DNA from: Fomes fomentarius
Lineage: Eukaryota; Basidiomycota; Agaricomycetes; Polyporales; Polyporaceae
NCBI GenBank assembly: GCA_022606135.1
Contig: JABYQN010000002.1
Span: forward strand, 806,001 to 870,000
DNA length: 64,000 nucleotides
Direction of reading: 5' to 3'
Of the stretch, positions 11,168-22,949 are shown piece after piece. Position 1 is the stretch's first letter; every line of letters starts with the position of its first letter. Under the pieces are notes generated by a model. The model was not told the origin of the DNA. It was given only the letters and a program-made list of their open reading frames with translations, and did no database searches. The position numbers and the translations under genes are program-made.

Positions 11168-13234
11168 ATGCCGGGTACAAGAGCTGAAGAAGGTGCTGCG
11201 GCCGACTCGGCGACGCGCGAGAAGCTCGTCGTGGCCCAGTTGAGTTTCATTGGCGAATAGGCTATATGATATAATCAGGCCTGGAACGTGCTCAGCTGAC
11301 TTTCCCGGAGTTTCATGGTAGGAAACACCTATGTGAGTCGCAGCAGATTCGCTCTTCCGTCGTTCTATATTATGCAGCACTCATGCGGTTTCCGTCGTAT
11401 ATCACAGCCATACACAACGGATGACTGGAAGGAGGACATCGCTCTGGCAGCCTCGCATGGCATGTGAGTTTCAGAGTCTCTCGGACCTCTGACAGCACTG
11501 ATGTGCTTCATCCGCTTACTTTCTGTCCTGGAACAGCGATGGATTTGCGTTGAACGTCGGCCGTGAGGAGTGGCAGCGCGAGTCGATCGCCCGCTGTTAC
11601 GCCGCTGCGCTCGAAGTGGGGGCGGCCTTCAGGCTATTTCTGAGTTTCGACATGACGTGTGTGTCGTCCGCCTCCGTGCTTGTACCGTCGCTGTTGCGCT
11701 GACTCTCCTGGCGACGGCGGACGGCGGCACCACGCATTGCGGATCCGAGCACAGCGTTTTGCCGTCCGCGAGACGGGAGGATGTCGCGATTCTTCGTGAC
11801 TATGTAGAGCAGTTCGCGTACCATCCACATCAGCTGTGGCATAAAGGCGGGGTACTAGTATCGACTTTCGCTGGACAGGATAGCCTGTTTGGCTTCGGAT
11901 CCCTGCATGCAGCGTGGACATTCGTCAAAGATGCACTTCATGAGATCGCCCCGGTGAGCCCAATGTCACGACGTGACTAAAGGTTGCTGTTGACTCTTGT
12001 ACTCACCGGCTCCGGGTCTACCATTCACAAAGATCCACCTCATTCCGTCGTTTTTCATGAATCCTCAACAATATCCGCATCTACGGTTTATGGATGGATA
12101 CTTCAATGTGTGTGCCGTCTTATTTTTGTCTCCGTCACTATACAGATATGCTGATCTCATAGTCGGTCAGTGGAATGGAAGCTGGCCCATCCATCTCACC
12201 GTCCACTCTCCACGGGAAGAGATCGAGTGCGCAAAGCTCGATACGGACCGTCACCACATACATCACCTTGGCGGGCGCACGTTCATGGCGGCTGTCTCAC
12301 CCTGGTTCTTCACTGTATGTCTTCTTGCTATATTCGCTCTTCGCACTTCTAGATCTGACTGCTCTCGATATTAGCACTACGGAGCCCACTCATGGAATAA
12401 GAACGTACGAAGTTCATTTCCTTTCATGAATACCAATCGCCCCAGTCTGTTAATGGAAGGGATACAGTGGATCTATCGCGGGGACGACTGGCTCTTCGTC
12501 CGTCGATGGGAGCAGCTTATCGCAATGCGCGATCAGGTCGACATTGTTCAAGTTATCTCCTGGAATGGTTCGTACTACTCTTCCCCTCCTGTTCCAATTC
12601 TTACGAGGCCTCCCTCACTTCTATTCGAATGCTCTACTCGGGCGTTGCTCTCTAGATTATGGCGAGTCCCACTACATCGGCCCCATCAAAGGCGCACAGC
12701 CCAACTCTGAAGCCTGGGTGGACGGCTTCCCACACGAGGCATGGCTCGATCTTCAACAGTATTATGTGCGCGCGTTCAAGGAAGGAGCGTACCCGGTAAT
12801 CAAGAAGGACAGGATTTTTATGTGGTCGCGGCCGCACATGAAGTCGGCAGAGGCTATGCACGATGTGGTTCCGCGCCCCGAGCGATGGCAGCTGGTCAGT
12901 CTCTTCGATTCGTCCAGTACGCATGAGTGACTTGACTGCTCACTGAAGAGTGCAGACAGATGACAGGTTCTGGGTGATCGTCTTCGCCACAGAGCCCACG
13001 GAGGTCCATCTCTCTTCCACGACCGCCGGAAATTCGGGGCAAACGTATCTCGTGCACAGAGGAGTGTCCAAGCTGTCCCATCCGATCGTCCCGGGCGGAA
13101 GCATGCACGCGAAGATGGTGCGCAATGGTGCCGTGGTTGCTGAGTGCGCCCCCTCCCGCGCCGAATTTGAAGTGCAAGAGCAACCGAGGATGTATAACTT
13201 TAACGTGTATGTTGCAGCATCTCCCTACCAATAA
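11168..13234 (+). CDS. Glycoside hydrolase family 71 alpha-1,3-glucanase (mutanase)
   Basis: GH71 enzymes hydrolyse alpha-1,3-glucan, a fungal wall polymer. From ATG 11168 the first exon ends in KLVVA. An intron with GT at 11239 joins to HFMVGNTY, giving the family's opening strand. Further exons carry DDWKEDIALAASHGIDGFALNVG, LFLSFDMT, GGVLVSTFAGQDS, LIPSFFMNP, GGRTFMAAVSPWFFTHYG, DIVQVISWNDYGESHYIGP and the C-terminal YNFNVYVAAS, all in family order. WNDYGES is split by an intron near 12566-12656. Stop at 13232-13234; about 480 residues. No signal peptide precedes the catalytic domain in this model, so the enzyme is either intracellular (as for fission yeast Agn2) or a secretory exon lies upstream (see 10784). 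At least eight introns are present. The substrate is most likely the fungus's own wall. Confidence 0.9.
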
Positions 13235-14029
13235 TGATATGTCTGTTGGCCCCCGGTGGTGGAGGAACGGAAGGGTAAAGGAACCGAGTCCGTCACGGTG
13301 TTCTGGAACCCCGACCCAAGCGTCAGTCCAACATCATCGTCGTCTACTTCCACAAGGAGCGCCGTGCGGTCACCAAGTACGTCCCTAAGCGCCTATCCGT
13401 TGTCTATGGCGCTGACTGGCTGGTATACCTCTAGGTACCTCGTATACAACCTGAGGAAGCGCGGCGGCGACTCTGCGGACAAGTAACTCAAGGCAACTGA
13501 GCTCATTGCGGGCGTGAAGGACCTGCCCGACATCCCCCACTGGTTTTGGCATCAAGAAGATTGACAACATGATGTCAATGAGCGATATGTACGTCTTGCA
13601 GCCCCCTACTCGTTCTGCGTGTCGCTAATTGCTAATCATTGATCATGCACCCTCGTTGCAGGACATGCAACGCTATCGTCCAGTCTGGCATCCAAACCAG
13701 TCACTAGCACTGCAAGCATTGAGCTTGCTCCTCCGACACTTTATCCTGGTTCTTCTCCTACATCTGCAGGTTTCTTATCCAAGCTACCTCAAGCGCGTCT
13801 TGATGCGCGCACGATGTAGGCGACTGCCCTCGAAGAAAGATATGCTCATGTTATGGTGTCAGGTCAACAGCCAACTTGGCTAATCGAGCGCACCGTCGCC
13901 CGCCAGGTCACTCAACATCGGTGCCTATAAGTTAATCTTCTCTCACTCTATCAGATTGCATGCCATCAGGTAAACATCGCAGCTCGCCGGATTTTAGCTG
14001 TCACCGGACCGCCTTCAAGCGGTGTGGCC
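13235..14029. other. Gene-remnant region downstream of GH71
   Basis: Protein-like fragments in shifted frames can be read on the plus strand. One is 13279-13431, including SNIIVVYFHKERRAVTKYV and ending in TAG. Another is near 13487-13590, with ELIAGVKDLPDIPHW and then, in another frame, GIKKIDNMMSMSDM. No continuous model was possible and I do not recognise the parent family. A decayed gene, or an unresolved multi-intron gene, would both explain it. Confidence 0.3.
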
Positions 14030-14561
14030 ATCGAAACACTAACCGCACCCCGAGAACACGTCTACACTTCTCATTTGAAGTCATCCAACCACAGAAGCTC
14101 CGCAATGCTCGGATTGAGGCAGAGCTGCGGTATGTCGACAGTTGTAAGTGCGTTCAGCGACATTCAGCGGCACTCACTAGCACTCAAATAGTGACAATTA
14201 GACTGCGGTTGATCATCATGTGTCGCGGAAGTCGAGTCAAAGCTTTCTCACTAATACTTTCTGGAAATTGGAAGTGTCTAAGCTCCGGTAATCATCGGAG
14301 GTGTGGTGCGTGGGAACGGTGCCAAGCTTACAGCCAAGTGTGACACAGTTGGGGACCAGAAGCGATTGCGATGCTCATCCGAACGCGTGCAGTCGGTCCC
14401 AAAAAGATGAGGGCAACAAATGAGCACTACATAGCATCTCTCTTTCTTTCATCTCAGTCCCCTCCGACAGGATCCTCGGACGGGTGTGGAATCCTTCGCG
14501 GTGATCTGCTGCAGCTCTTGCACATACCTCGCACCGTCACGGTGCGCGACTGTACAACACG

Positions 14562-16095
14562 ATGCCAATTACGTACGAACAACGGCTCGACTTCGCGAAG
14601 GTGTTCGGGGAAAGTCTCTTTTACGGTGCGTCGTAAGCAGTCTCTGTGTGAATTCTTCGTATTTTGATTGACTGGATTTGCATTCCTCGGTGTCCACTCA
14701 GGCGTTGATTGCGTCCTCATGATCGCCGTATTGCACATACAACTGTACGTTCGCGTCACGTAACGAGCTACACCCGTGCACTATGCTCGCCCAGCGGCTC
14801 CTCTCTCGCACGTTTCGTTCTTTGTCATGCTCATTTCCATTGGACTTACAGTACATCAAGACGTCTTATGCCAACACACAAGTTCATGCTAGCCCTGGCC
14901 GACCTCATGTTTATCTTGACGACTATACACATATGCTTGCTGTTGTATGAGACGTTCACTGCCACTATTCCTCCTCGAATACTGCAGACCGCCGTCGCAG
15001 TTGCCCAAGTCGAAGTGCGTGCTCTATCATCTTCAGCGAGTATCATATGTGCTAGTGGAATAATTGAAATCGCGACACACAGCTGGCGATAGGCGATTTA
15101 GTGCTGATTTGGCGGGTATGGGTGGTATGGAACCGTAGCATCCGCATTGTGATCCTGCCCGCGCTTGCTCTGATAGCCGGACTCGGTGCATCTCCATCTG
15201 TGCCTTCGTGATCGTTCTCGACCTCTGACATTTCTGGTATGTGTGCGCACAGGTGTGGGGCTGGCATACGCCGCAGAGGCAGTGTCATACAACAATCTGT
15301 CGAGGATTCTTCCCGTCCCTTCCGTCATCCTCTCGCTCGCGAACACCTCCATTTGCACTGCGCTCATCGCCGGGAGAGTAGCGTGAGTGTCAATAGTACA
15401 TGCTCTACCTCTACTGACGACATATGGTCATTATCATCGTATATAGCTACTTTGGCTACCTGGCCAATCGATACAAGCTCCAATCTGGATCAGGGAGGGA
15501 CCATACATATCGCGGAGTCATCCTCATGATTATCGAGAGTGGAGCGGTCCTCACTTGTGCACATGTAACTCATGGCCCTCATCCTAGTCCTGGAAAGATG
15601 TTCTAGATCCCTGACGAGTCCCGATGTAGCTCATCAGCCTTACTCTCGCGCGACTCAAGCATCCAGGCCTCCACGTTATGCTCAACATTCTCGTCCCGCT
15701 CGCGGTGCGTCTCCCCTAACACCCTCCTCTTACGTTGACCCGGATCCTTATCCTCTCTCCTTCACTATCTTCCTCCTCCGCTCCCTTCCCCACAGAACAT
15801 CGTCCCGACAGCCATCATCGTGCTCTCGCATGCCAAGCTCGCCCTAGGGGACACTATGAACGAGACAATGGCAAGCATACACTTCGCGACGCGCGTCGAA
15901 GATTCCACCTTGGGGTCGGTACCCATGCACAAGCTCAACGCAACACGAAGTCTAGAAACAGGGTCGGGGACGAGAACTGGGACGTCGCTTGATTTTCGTC
16001 TAGATATCGAGAAACAAGTGCCCCTCTCGTCGATGTATGTGGCGAGGAGTGGGAGCGAGGAGTACAGTCCAAGAGTGGGACTTGGCCGCAGTTGA
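14562..16095 (+). CDS. Polytopic membrane protein, about seven helices (copy A)
   Basis: Eight exons join in frame from ATG 14562 (MPITYEQRLDFAKVFGES) to TGA 16093-16095, giving about 330 residues. Hydrophobic segments in order include VLMIAVLHI, MLALADLMFILTTIHICLLL, LVLIWRVWVVW with IRIVILPALALIAGL, VILSLANTSICTALIAGRVA, VILMIIESGAVLTCAH, VMLNILVPLA and IVPTAIIVL. About 85 Ser/Thr-rich residues follow, probably a cytosolic tail. This layout is typical of the large Agaricomycete sets of uncharacterised 7-TM-like proteins. I cannot assign a function or ligand. Introns are 50-70 bp with normal GT-AG ends. The tandem sister lies at 23546-25007 with the same intron positions. A receptor-like role is possible but unsupported. 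Confidence 0.8.
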
Positions 16096-17687
16096 GGCAG
16101 AGGCTCAGGAATTATGGAATGGAATGCCAAAGTCGTAGGCAAGGAAGACACAGAGTCAATAACATGCTGGTGATGACGAGAGAGTGAGACGAATCAAGTC
16201 TACCGAGACGAACTCTCAGAATCCCGGCCCTTTAAGCTTGAAGCTCTGTATGTGTGGAACGAGCCCTGAAGATGAGATGGGTAAGTGTGCATATTTCGTG
16301 CGAGCGAATGAGCATGCTCACCACATCCATCTAGATCCTCAAGAGCCCTCATACAGATTCCATCGAGTGCGCTGTTGTTATTTGGGGTATCTCGCTAGCC
16401 CAATTATTGATGATGCCTTGTGTGTACTTGTTTCGAATACCCATCTACATCACAGTCCATGATAAATATTCTCAGTACTCGGGTCTGCGGTCAAACCCAA
16501 AATTGCAGAGACAATGGAGTGCGAGCAACTGAATGAGGACAAACCGGTCGATAGATATAGAACCAAACGCGTAGTCCTATCGTCTATAGTAACGGACTGC
16601 GGACGTTGCGGAATGAGAGGTCAGATATTCTAGGCGAGAGACAAGCGAGAATGTTCGGTAACGATATGGGTACAAAATCGTAGTCGAGACAATCAGGACA
16701 GTATACAACACACAGAGCAAAAAGTTCACATACAGTAAGCCATGATATCAACGAGATGTCAAAGTCGGAGGGTTTTTTTTTCGGGATCCAATTTATTGTC
16801 CGCGGGCGAAGCCCATGTTGGACGCTACGCTAAGAACTATATGTAGCACCCCATTGTGCACGAAACGGCCCTGAACCTGACCACTCGTCCCGGACGACTC
16901 CTCGCCCCCCGGGAGTACACGACCGTAAGTCGGAGGTTAGAAAGCATACATGGCCGGGAGAGGGTCACAGGCTAGATGTGCAGGACTATACTTCAGGGAG
17001 GAGAACGGACGAAAAGGCAGAGCGGGCAATGAAGTTAGGAGACCGGGACATATTCAAACGACGGCTATTCTGTTGGTTCTGATCTTGGAGAAGAGAACAT
17101 GGATCCTCTTATGCACAGTTGCAATGCGATGGAGTGTACCAGCATAGACCTGTCGAAGTTGGAGAAAGCATGGAGCGGAACCGACGTGATGAAAAGGGTG
17201 ATGGGGCGAGGAGAGAAGAACGGGTAGACGAGGCTGGTCTATGGACAACGACACATTCTGGTCAATTATGGATGCACAGAACAGGAGTAAGGTACAGAAG
17301 CACCGATTTTATGGGTTGTGGAACCAGTCAATAGGATGGCGTTTGAGCAATATTGAGACCTCAGAGAGCTGGGTTTGGGGCGCATCAAACTCAGAGTTCT
17401 CCCAGATTCTCGGACTCTAGGTCAACAAAATCCACTCGATGAGCATTCCATCCTATCGCATCTATTCAAGAATTCCCATGACCATAATTTAGGGCATTAG
17501 ACGTGACATTCAGACTATGCACGACGCACTGAGCTTCCTTCTGACACCTTGAAAATGATGACGAGGGAGCAGTGTTGATGGGTTGAACGCCAAGTCATTT
17601 GTTGCAATGTCTTCGGACTCTAGGTCAAAATCCACTCGATAAGCGTTCCATTCTCCCGCATCTGTTCAAAAATGCCCATGGACGTGT
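16096..17687. other. Intergenic between the two genes of unit A
   Basis: Non-coding DNA with a weakly conserved counterpart in unit B (25500-26350). It contains a LINE 3' fragment (16772-16926) and a local tandem duplication (about 17405-17610 and 17612-17745), described separately. No other gene-like signal was seen. Confidence 0.5.
16762..16936 (-). mobile_element. 5'-truncated LINE 3' end with 10-bp target-site duplication
   Basis: A poly-T run at 16773-16781 (poly-A tail on the minus strand) leads into about 145 bp. This resembles the 3' end of the full LINE at 49540: GGGATCC-AATTTATTG-CCG-GGGC-AAGCCC here, against GGAATCCTCGTTTATTGCCC and GGGCCGAGCCC there. The 10 bp AAGTCGGAGG occurs at 16762-16771 and again at 16927-16936, forming a clean target-site duplication. 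Only the 3' untranslated end is present, typical of abortive target-primed reverse transcription. The equivalent place in unit B is an empty site, so the insertion is younger than the block duplication. Confidence 0.82.
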
Positions 17688-17745
17688 TTAGAATATCAAA
17701 CATAATAATCCGACTGTGCACGACGCACTGAGCTTCCTTCTATGA
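17405..17745. repeat. Local tandem duplication, period about 207 bp
   Basis: The sequence beginning CGGACTCTAGGTCAA (17411) and ending GCACTGAGCTTCCTTCT recurs from 17618 to about 17741 with roughly 80 percent identity. Unit B has a single copy (26285-26405). The duplication lies at the 3' end of the F-box A pseudogene and adds a second version of its terminal exon region. Confidence 0.75.
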
Positions 17746-19123
17746 TGGTTTGTTACTATGTCGTCTTCTCCGGTGCGGGGGCCACCGAGGCGGATCTTCA
17801 AGTTGATTTTGCGGGCAACAATCTCGTCTTCGGTCAACCATAGGTGGAGATAATCTATGACCACATGATATGTCATGCATGCTGCATTCTGGATATGAGA
17901 AACACATACTATCAAACTGCAAGTATACCTCGATTGTCACTGTGTGAAGACGGCTTGGCAGCCGGCGCACCATCTTTTCCTTCCACCACACCTCGTCGTA
18001 ATTTTTGTCATTTTCATAGAGGGCGAAGCGGAGTTGACTCAATGAGGGAAACCCATCTAGAACTTCGAACATATCTGCTCCGACCAAAATGTCCAGTAGT
18101 CCACTGCGGCCCGCGAGGTAGCTCCGACCTGGAGCATGCAAGTAAATAGTCAAAACACGTAGAGCTGAGCCTGATGACACACTCCTCAGAATCGAGAAGA
18201 GTGTCCGGAGTGTACCCATTGACTGAGGGTCATAGGTGTCATCCTCCTTATCTGAGGAGACGGAGAGATGGAGGGTGTGTAATCTGCGAAAATTGTCAAT
18301 GCACTGCAGCAGTTCAACTACTGTTGGTGAGTTGAAGACCAGATACGGACAGTAATATCACATACGGGATATTCCACGATCACTACAGTATAGAGATAGG
18401 TCTTCCACCGTGTCTCCAAAGTACTGCGGCGAAAGTTTGATGGAGACACCATAGTACTGCGGAAGCCATCTGGATCAGAGTAATGCCTTTCAGACAGAGT
18501 ACGCACCTTCACGACGAGCTTCTTCAGCTTTGAGAAAGCTGTGGACGCCCCGTTGTGCAGTGAGTGGCGAGTACTGGGTGCTGGAATCTGCCTCATGTCG
18601 ACCAGGGCATCCGCCGCCGACAGAATGAGTGTTTCCAACTTTGTGAGTGAGCGGATGAAGCGCAGGAGGGCACGAGCTGTTGATGTTGATACCGTCACGC
18701 TCAGCTTCACTATCCCCAACAAGGAGAACTGAGACAGACAAGTGTCTGCAAAGCGAGGTGGGTAATCCATCCACTGATCTATGTTTTGTAGGTCGAGGAT
18801 GATGCAGTTCTTCAGGAGACCAACAAGCCGCGGAAATGGTATGTATTTCCCGGTATAATGGCCCACTTGAAGCTCAACGACCTGATGCGCGAGATGGGAG
18901 TTTTCTTCCAGGGTCCGGAAGAGGGAGTTGACCTGACTTGACCGGACCGCCATAGTCGCACTGTGCGGTACATATTGAAGCGGCTTCGAGGGAGCCAGTC
19001 AGAACAGACCAGGGCGGTGGCGCACCAGGGCGCCCTTGTCCACTGTGTAGTAGTTTTAGGATATAGGTCGGATGAATCGATAATGTGCTCGCATATCTCG
19101 ATAGGGAGGCGACTGTTATCCAT
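17688..19123 (-). pseudogene. F-box-like protein gene, broken copy A
   Basis: The minus-strand start at 19123 gives MDNSRLPIEICEHIIDSSDL, an F-box-like opening (LPxEI...II) followed by ALVCSDWLPRSRFNMYRTV. Compared with the intact copy B, a 5-bp insertion (extra TTGAC, 18938-18942) shifts the frame just after this point. Further on, an in-frame TGA (18360-18358) replaces the TAT that B has in the text ISRMYYSY. The remaining sequence still reads well in pieces (YPPRFADTCLSQFSLLGIV, LLKFIRSLTKLETLIL-like, DGFPSLSQLRF). Two independent lesions argue against a sequencing slip. F-box proteins select substrates for SCF ubiquitin ligases; this copy probably makes no full-length protein. A shorter product from internal ATG 18953 cannot be excluded but lacks the F-box. 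Confidence 0.8.
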
Positions 19124-22100
19124 GGCTAGTAGGTGCAGCAAGAAAGAGGGGGAGCAGAGGTCAGATGCATAACTGCTCTACCCTTAAAATCAGTGCATTT
19201 GGTGAGAGCACCGCCTGTATCCGATTGATGTACAGCCTCATGGATCCCTCGTGTCAACCTGTGGTCCTGTGGCACTAGACAGTGCACGTGTGTGCTCTAG
19301 CCTAGCGACACTGAATATGCTTACCTGGCTTTATTGACATCATTGCAGAGAGTGGATCTTGACCGCAATTACCATGGCCTTCCTCCAGAGTGGTCGTCCA
19401 TAGGTTTAGCACCAGCGGATGAGGTACACTCACTGAGAATGAGATAACGCGCACATCCGCCTTCACAGGATCTGATTGACCCGGCCTATGCCACTTACCG
19501 CACATATCTGACAGGCTGCCGTGATTATTGATCTCTTCATGTCCATCGGGCTGAGGTAGTGACATTGGAGTTCTGGTATATGCTTCTGTGTGAGCATGCA
19601 CCACCCACCATGTATAGTAGTGAAGATGGGTTAAGTGTATGACAACAGAACTACTCCAAGCGGCTGAAAGACAAAGCACAGAGAAGCGTGGTGGAGCAGA
19701 ATACACAAGTCGCGAAGTGTGTCATGACAGGCGCGCACATCCTTGGCTCGCTCATCCCAGTCACACAGCGTCATCCTTGGCATTATGAGGGTGACCACGA
19801 GAATGCATTACGATAGACAGCCACCTGTCATTTCTACACCGGCCACACACATTCGAGTATGTCTAGAGCGCGTGAGCACTAAACGAGCCAGTCTATCGGA
19901 TGTGGTCAGTCATCGCTAGACACACAACTGGTTGAAAACGGGATACACACCAAGGACCCTGAGCCACATACAACGAGACCTTGCTCAGCACTGCTCACAC
20001 TGGATTTGTACCGAGGAAGTGTCCAGACCTGTCTCAATTGTCATCCGCACCGCACACTACCTCCTCTGCCGACGCACCGTGCACGAGTTCCACTCATACA
20101 GCACCGCCCCGATGCTCACGTCCAGCCTCGAGAACACGTAGTTAACTGCGCCGCAAGTTGGGACGCATACACATACTTCTCCGATCCAGTGCCGCTTCGC
20201 CTTGCCCTTGTGCCGCTGCATTGCCTAGCTCTCCCGCTCTCCCTCGCAAGCAGCGTATTCTGATACGGGAGCCAAGTATCGAGTACTGAGGGTCGGGCGA
20301 CTCCTGACAAAGCTGGAGTGCATGCAGCAGTGCGTGGTTGAGCAATTGCAGCGCGCGTGTGCTGCACTCCTCGGACGGAAACGCTATAGCGAGATAGAAT
20401 TGGAGGGTGCGCCGATGCACGTCAGCGGGCGCGGCGGGAGTAGGTACTGCGCGACATCTAGGACGTGCTCGGTTGTACGTCTCGAGCGTGAACTGACTTG
20501 TTGCCGTCGCGACTGATTGTGGGTCCGTGTCGCATGCAGCTACTCGACCGTCATGATACAACGGGGGTTTTGAGAGGTGCATACAGGACGTCAGGAGCAC
20601 CAAGAGCGAGGGAGAGCGAGGGAGGCTCGACGAGGGCGTGGAGACAGTCTGTTCAATCAACCGGTCGAGCGGCCGTTAGGGGTGCCGAAGGATGGTTCCA
20701 AGGTGTCTTCTGGGTGTCTTTCTCACTACTCGAGGGGATGAGCGAGACACACTCCGGGTGAATAGGTGTAGTTTGTGTTAAAAATATAATGAGGTGTACA
20801 TGGAGGGGTATAAGGGTTCGAAGCGATAAAATTCCAGGGGTGACGCGGACGGCAGACTATTGCGCCGGTTGAAGACAGCGGTCGCGCATGGAAAGGTAGA
20901 GTAAAGGATGCAACAGTTACGTGCCATCTTGTTTGTGAGTACAGAGTTTTGCTCGCGCAGATGGGATAGAATACAGCACGGTATATGCTGTACCTTGACG
21001 TCGTCTGTTGCCGTGTGACTAGATTCTAGAAGGCGACCTGGAGTGGAGGTCGGGCAGCATGCTCTGAAGCTGTCAAGACGCCGCCGCGTCTATAAGGTGC
21101 GGAGGAAGGTCCCAGTTTTTGTCGCCGAAGTTCTCGAAGGGGGGGTGTGAGGAGGTGCGGGGTGTGTCGGTGAGGATGTCAGGACTCAGGACAGAGAGTA
21201 TGATGCGAGCACTCACACATCTTATTTCGCCCTATGCTCGTCTTCCGTAGTGAACCGGAAGAGGCGAAGGAGGCGAAGCGGATGTACCACCCACCACCCA
21301 CACGTGCATCCGACGCGAGTGTCTTCTTCGCCCTTTTATCCTCACTATCTGTCCATCGTGGGGTGGAATACGACAACGAGCCGGAGGCCAGGTGCTCTGA
21401 CAGTAGAAGACTGCACGTGGTTCTGACAAGGTAGAATGGTACCGTTTTAAGACTCGCGATTGAGTATGACGCGGAGGGAAGAGGTGTGTCTGCTCTCAAC
21501 GTAACACCCTGGCCAGCTTCCCGGTTCGACCCTCAGTGAAATCCGATCCAAGGCGATCACCAGAAGGAGGCGAAAGACTGAAGAAGATAGAGAGCTCGCA
21601 TCCATGCTGCTCGGGCACAAGGTGCGAAGGTGCGTGTCATCCGTACGGAGATGGTATTCTTCTTGATGACGTCTATGCATTCATCTGGTTACGATATCTT
21701 TCCTAGAGGGCAAGAAGAGGACACCGTGAGGATCATGCACCATGGACTGCGCCATTCAAAGATTGCCTCCTGAAGCTGAAAGCGTAACTATACTGTAATG
21801 ACATCTTGGTGGAGTCTCCAGGAAGCTGAGAAAGATAGAAAGTCGAAGTCAAAACACAAGCCAAGCGGAAGGGGAGCGCAAGGAGCACAAGCGCTCATAT
21901 TCAGAGAGGGCGTTTATTCAAATTGCAGTTGTCTCCGTTCGCCGACAAGTCTACGACCCTGCTCTCTCTGCTTTGACCAGCACTGCGCGACCGCGTCTCA
22001 CCCAAGATAGATGCACAGAAGATCCAATGTGAGGGAGTATTGCGCGGATGGTGCGATCTCGACTCTCAAGAGATCGAGGCTGGTGTACCGTGGCACGAGT

Positions 22101-22949
22101 TGCCCTCAGCGGTTAGGGACTTCGAAATTGGCGAGCACACATTCAACCTTCCTTTCCTTTCTGTAATTCATGTTATCCTACCCTACGAATGTGCGTTTCT
22201 GTCATTTTGAAGGCATCAGGCCATGATGATCGCCCCGCAGAGTCTATTCAGGCCTCGCGCAACGCACGTCCGCTATGCTCAAACGGGGAGTCGTGCTGGT
22301 CCAGCATTACGCGTCGTATGCACATGTGCGCTGGCCAGTGCCCGCGGTCGGGTCACTGTTTGCGTCCGGACACGTACGCATCGCATCATACGCCAACTTC
22401 TCGTCCTTGGTCTCCTCCTGTGGCCCCTCGTGTTCTCCACCACCGTCCTCGGTCGTTCACCGTCAGTTCAATCTCATGGTCTTCAGTGGAGCTCTCTAGG
22501 CCCCCTGGACAGCCTCTCGCCCTCATCTCAGCCTCTCGAGCACTACTCAAACGCTCTGATCTCGCCCCTCGCCTCACCCACGCATTGTACGCACATCAGC
22601 AGAGTGCCCTGGACATCGTCTCGCCTGTCCCCGCCCCTTTTGCCCTCTTTTCCCTCTGCTCCCGACTCCACAGTTTCCCGCTTGCTCCCATTGACCACCT
22701 CGGTCACCTCATCCACCACCGACACTGGCTGCATTGATTCCCACTGTTGCCTCCTCGATCCAACGTAGACAGTTCTTCTCCCCTTTAGCTCAATCTTACA
22801 ACGGCCGTGCATCATGGGTAAGGTCAAGGGCAATTTATCATCTTTTCACTGGCAGATTGAAGGATGCCATCGCGATCACGTCAACAGTACAGAGTAAGTA
22901 CAGGATCTCAGCTGTCCCCCGGCCTTCGTCAATCAGTCAGTAGTATCAC
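19124..22949. other. Non-coding remainder of unit A
   Basis: A 3.8 kb stretch without a convincing gene. 19200-19800 resembles 27900-28300 of unit B, 20000-20290 resembles 25255-25525, and 21840-22400 resembles parts of 28340-29850. A minus-strand frame at 20142-20660 and plus-strand frames at 22189-22768 are open for 170-180 codons. Their unit B counterparts are not open or lie in other frames, so I do not call them. No RNA gene was seen. Confidence 0.45.

Larger units (their letters stand above)
14030..22400. repeat. Tandem block duplication, unit A
   Basis: Unit A holds a polytopic membrane protein gene, a minus-strand F-box relative and several hundred bases of recognisably similar non-coding DNA on each side. 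Unit B (22950-29850) holds the same items in the same order. Matching anchors include 14080-14170 with 23010-23100, the whole of 14562-16095 with 23546-25007, 16970-17440 with 25860-26320, 17688-19123 with 26354-27819, and 21840-22030 with 28340-28740. One segment is placed differently: 20000-20290 in A matches 25255-25525 in B. Boundaries are approximate because similarity fades gradually. Confidence 0.8.

Noticed and set aside
20142..20660. 172-codon minus-strand ORF
   Set aside because: Its counterpart in unit B (around 25399-25510) is only partly open and no motif is present. Probably chance in GC-rich DNA.
21515..21540. GGTTCGACCC resembling a tRNA T-loop
   Set aside because: The flanking bases do not form the T-stem and no acceptor or anticodon arms can be drawn.
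22189..22768. Two overlapping plus-strand ORFs of about 180 codons
   Set aside because: Both are Ser/Pro-rich in different frames, neither has a known motif, and the matching part of unit B is not open.
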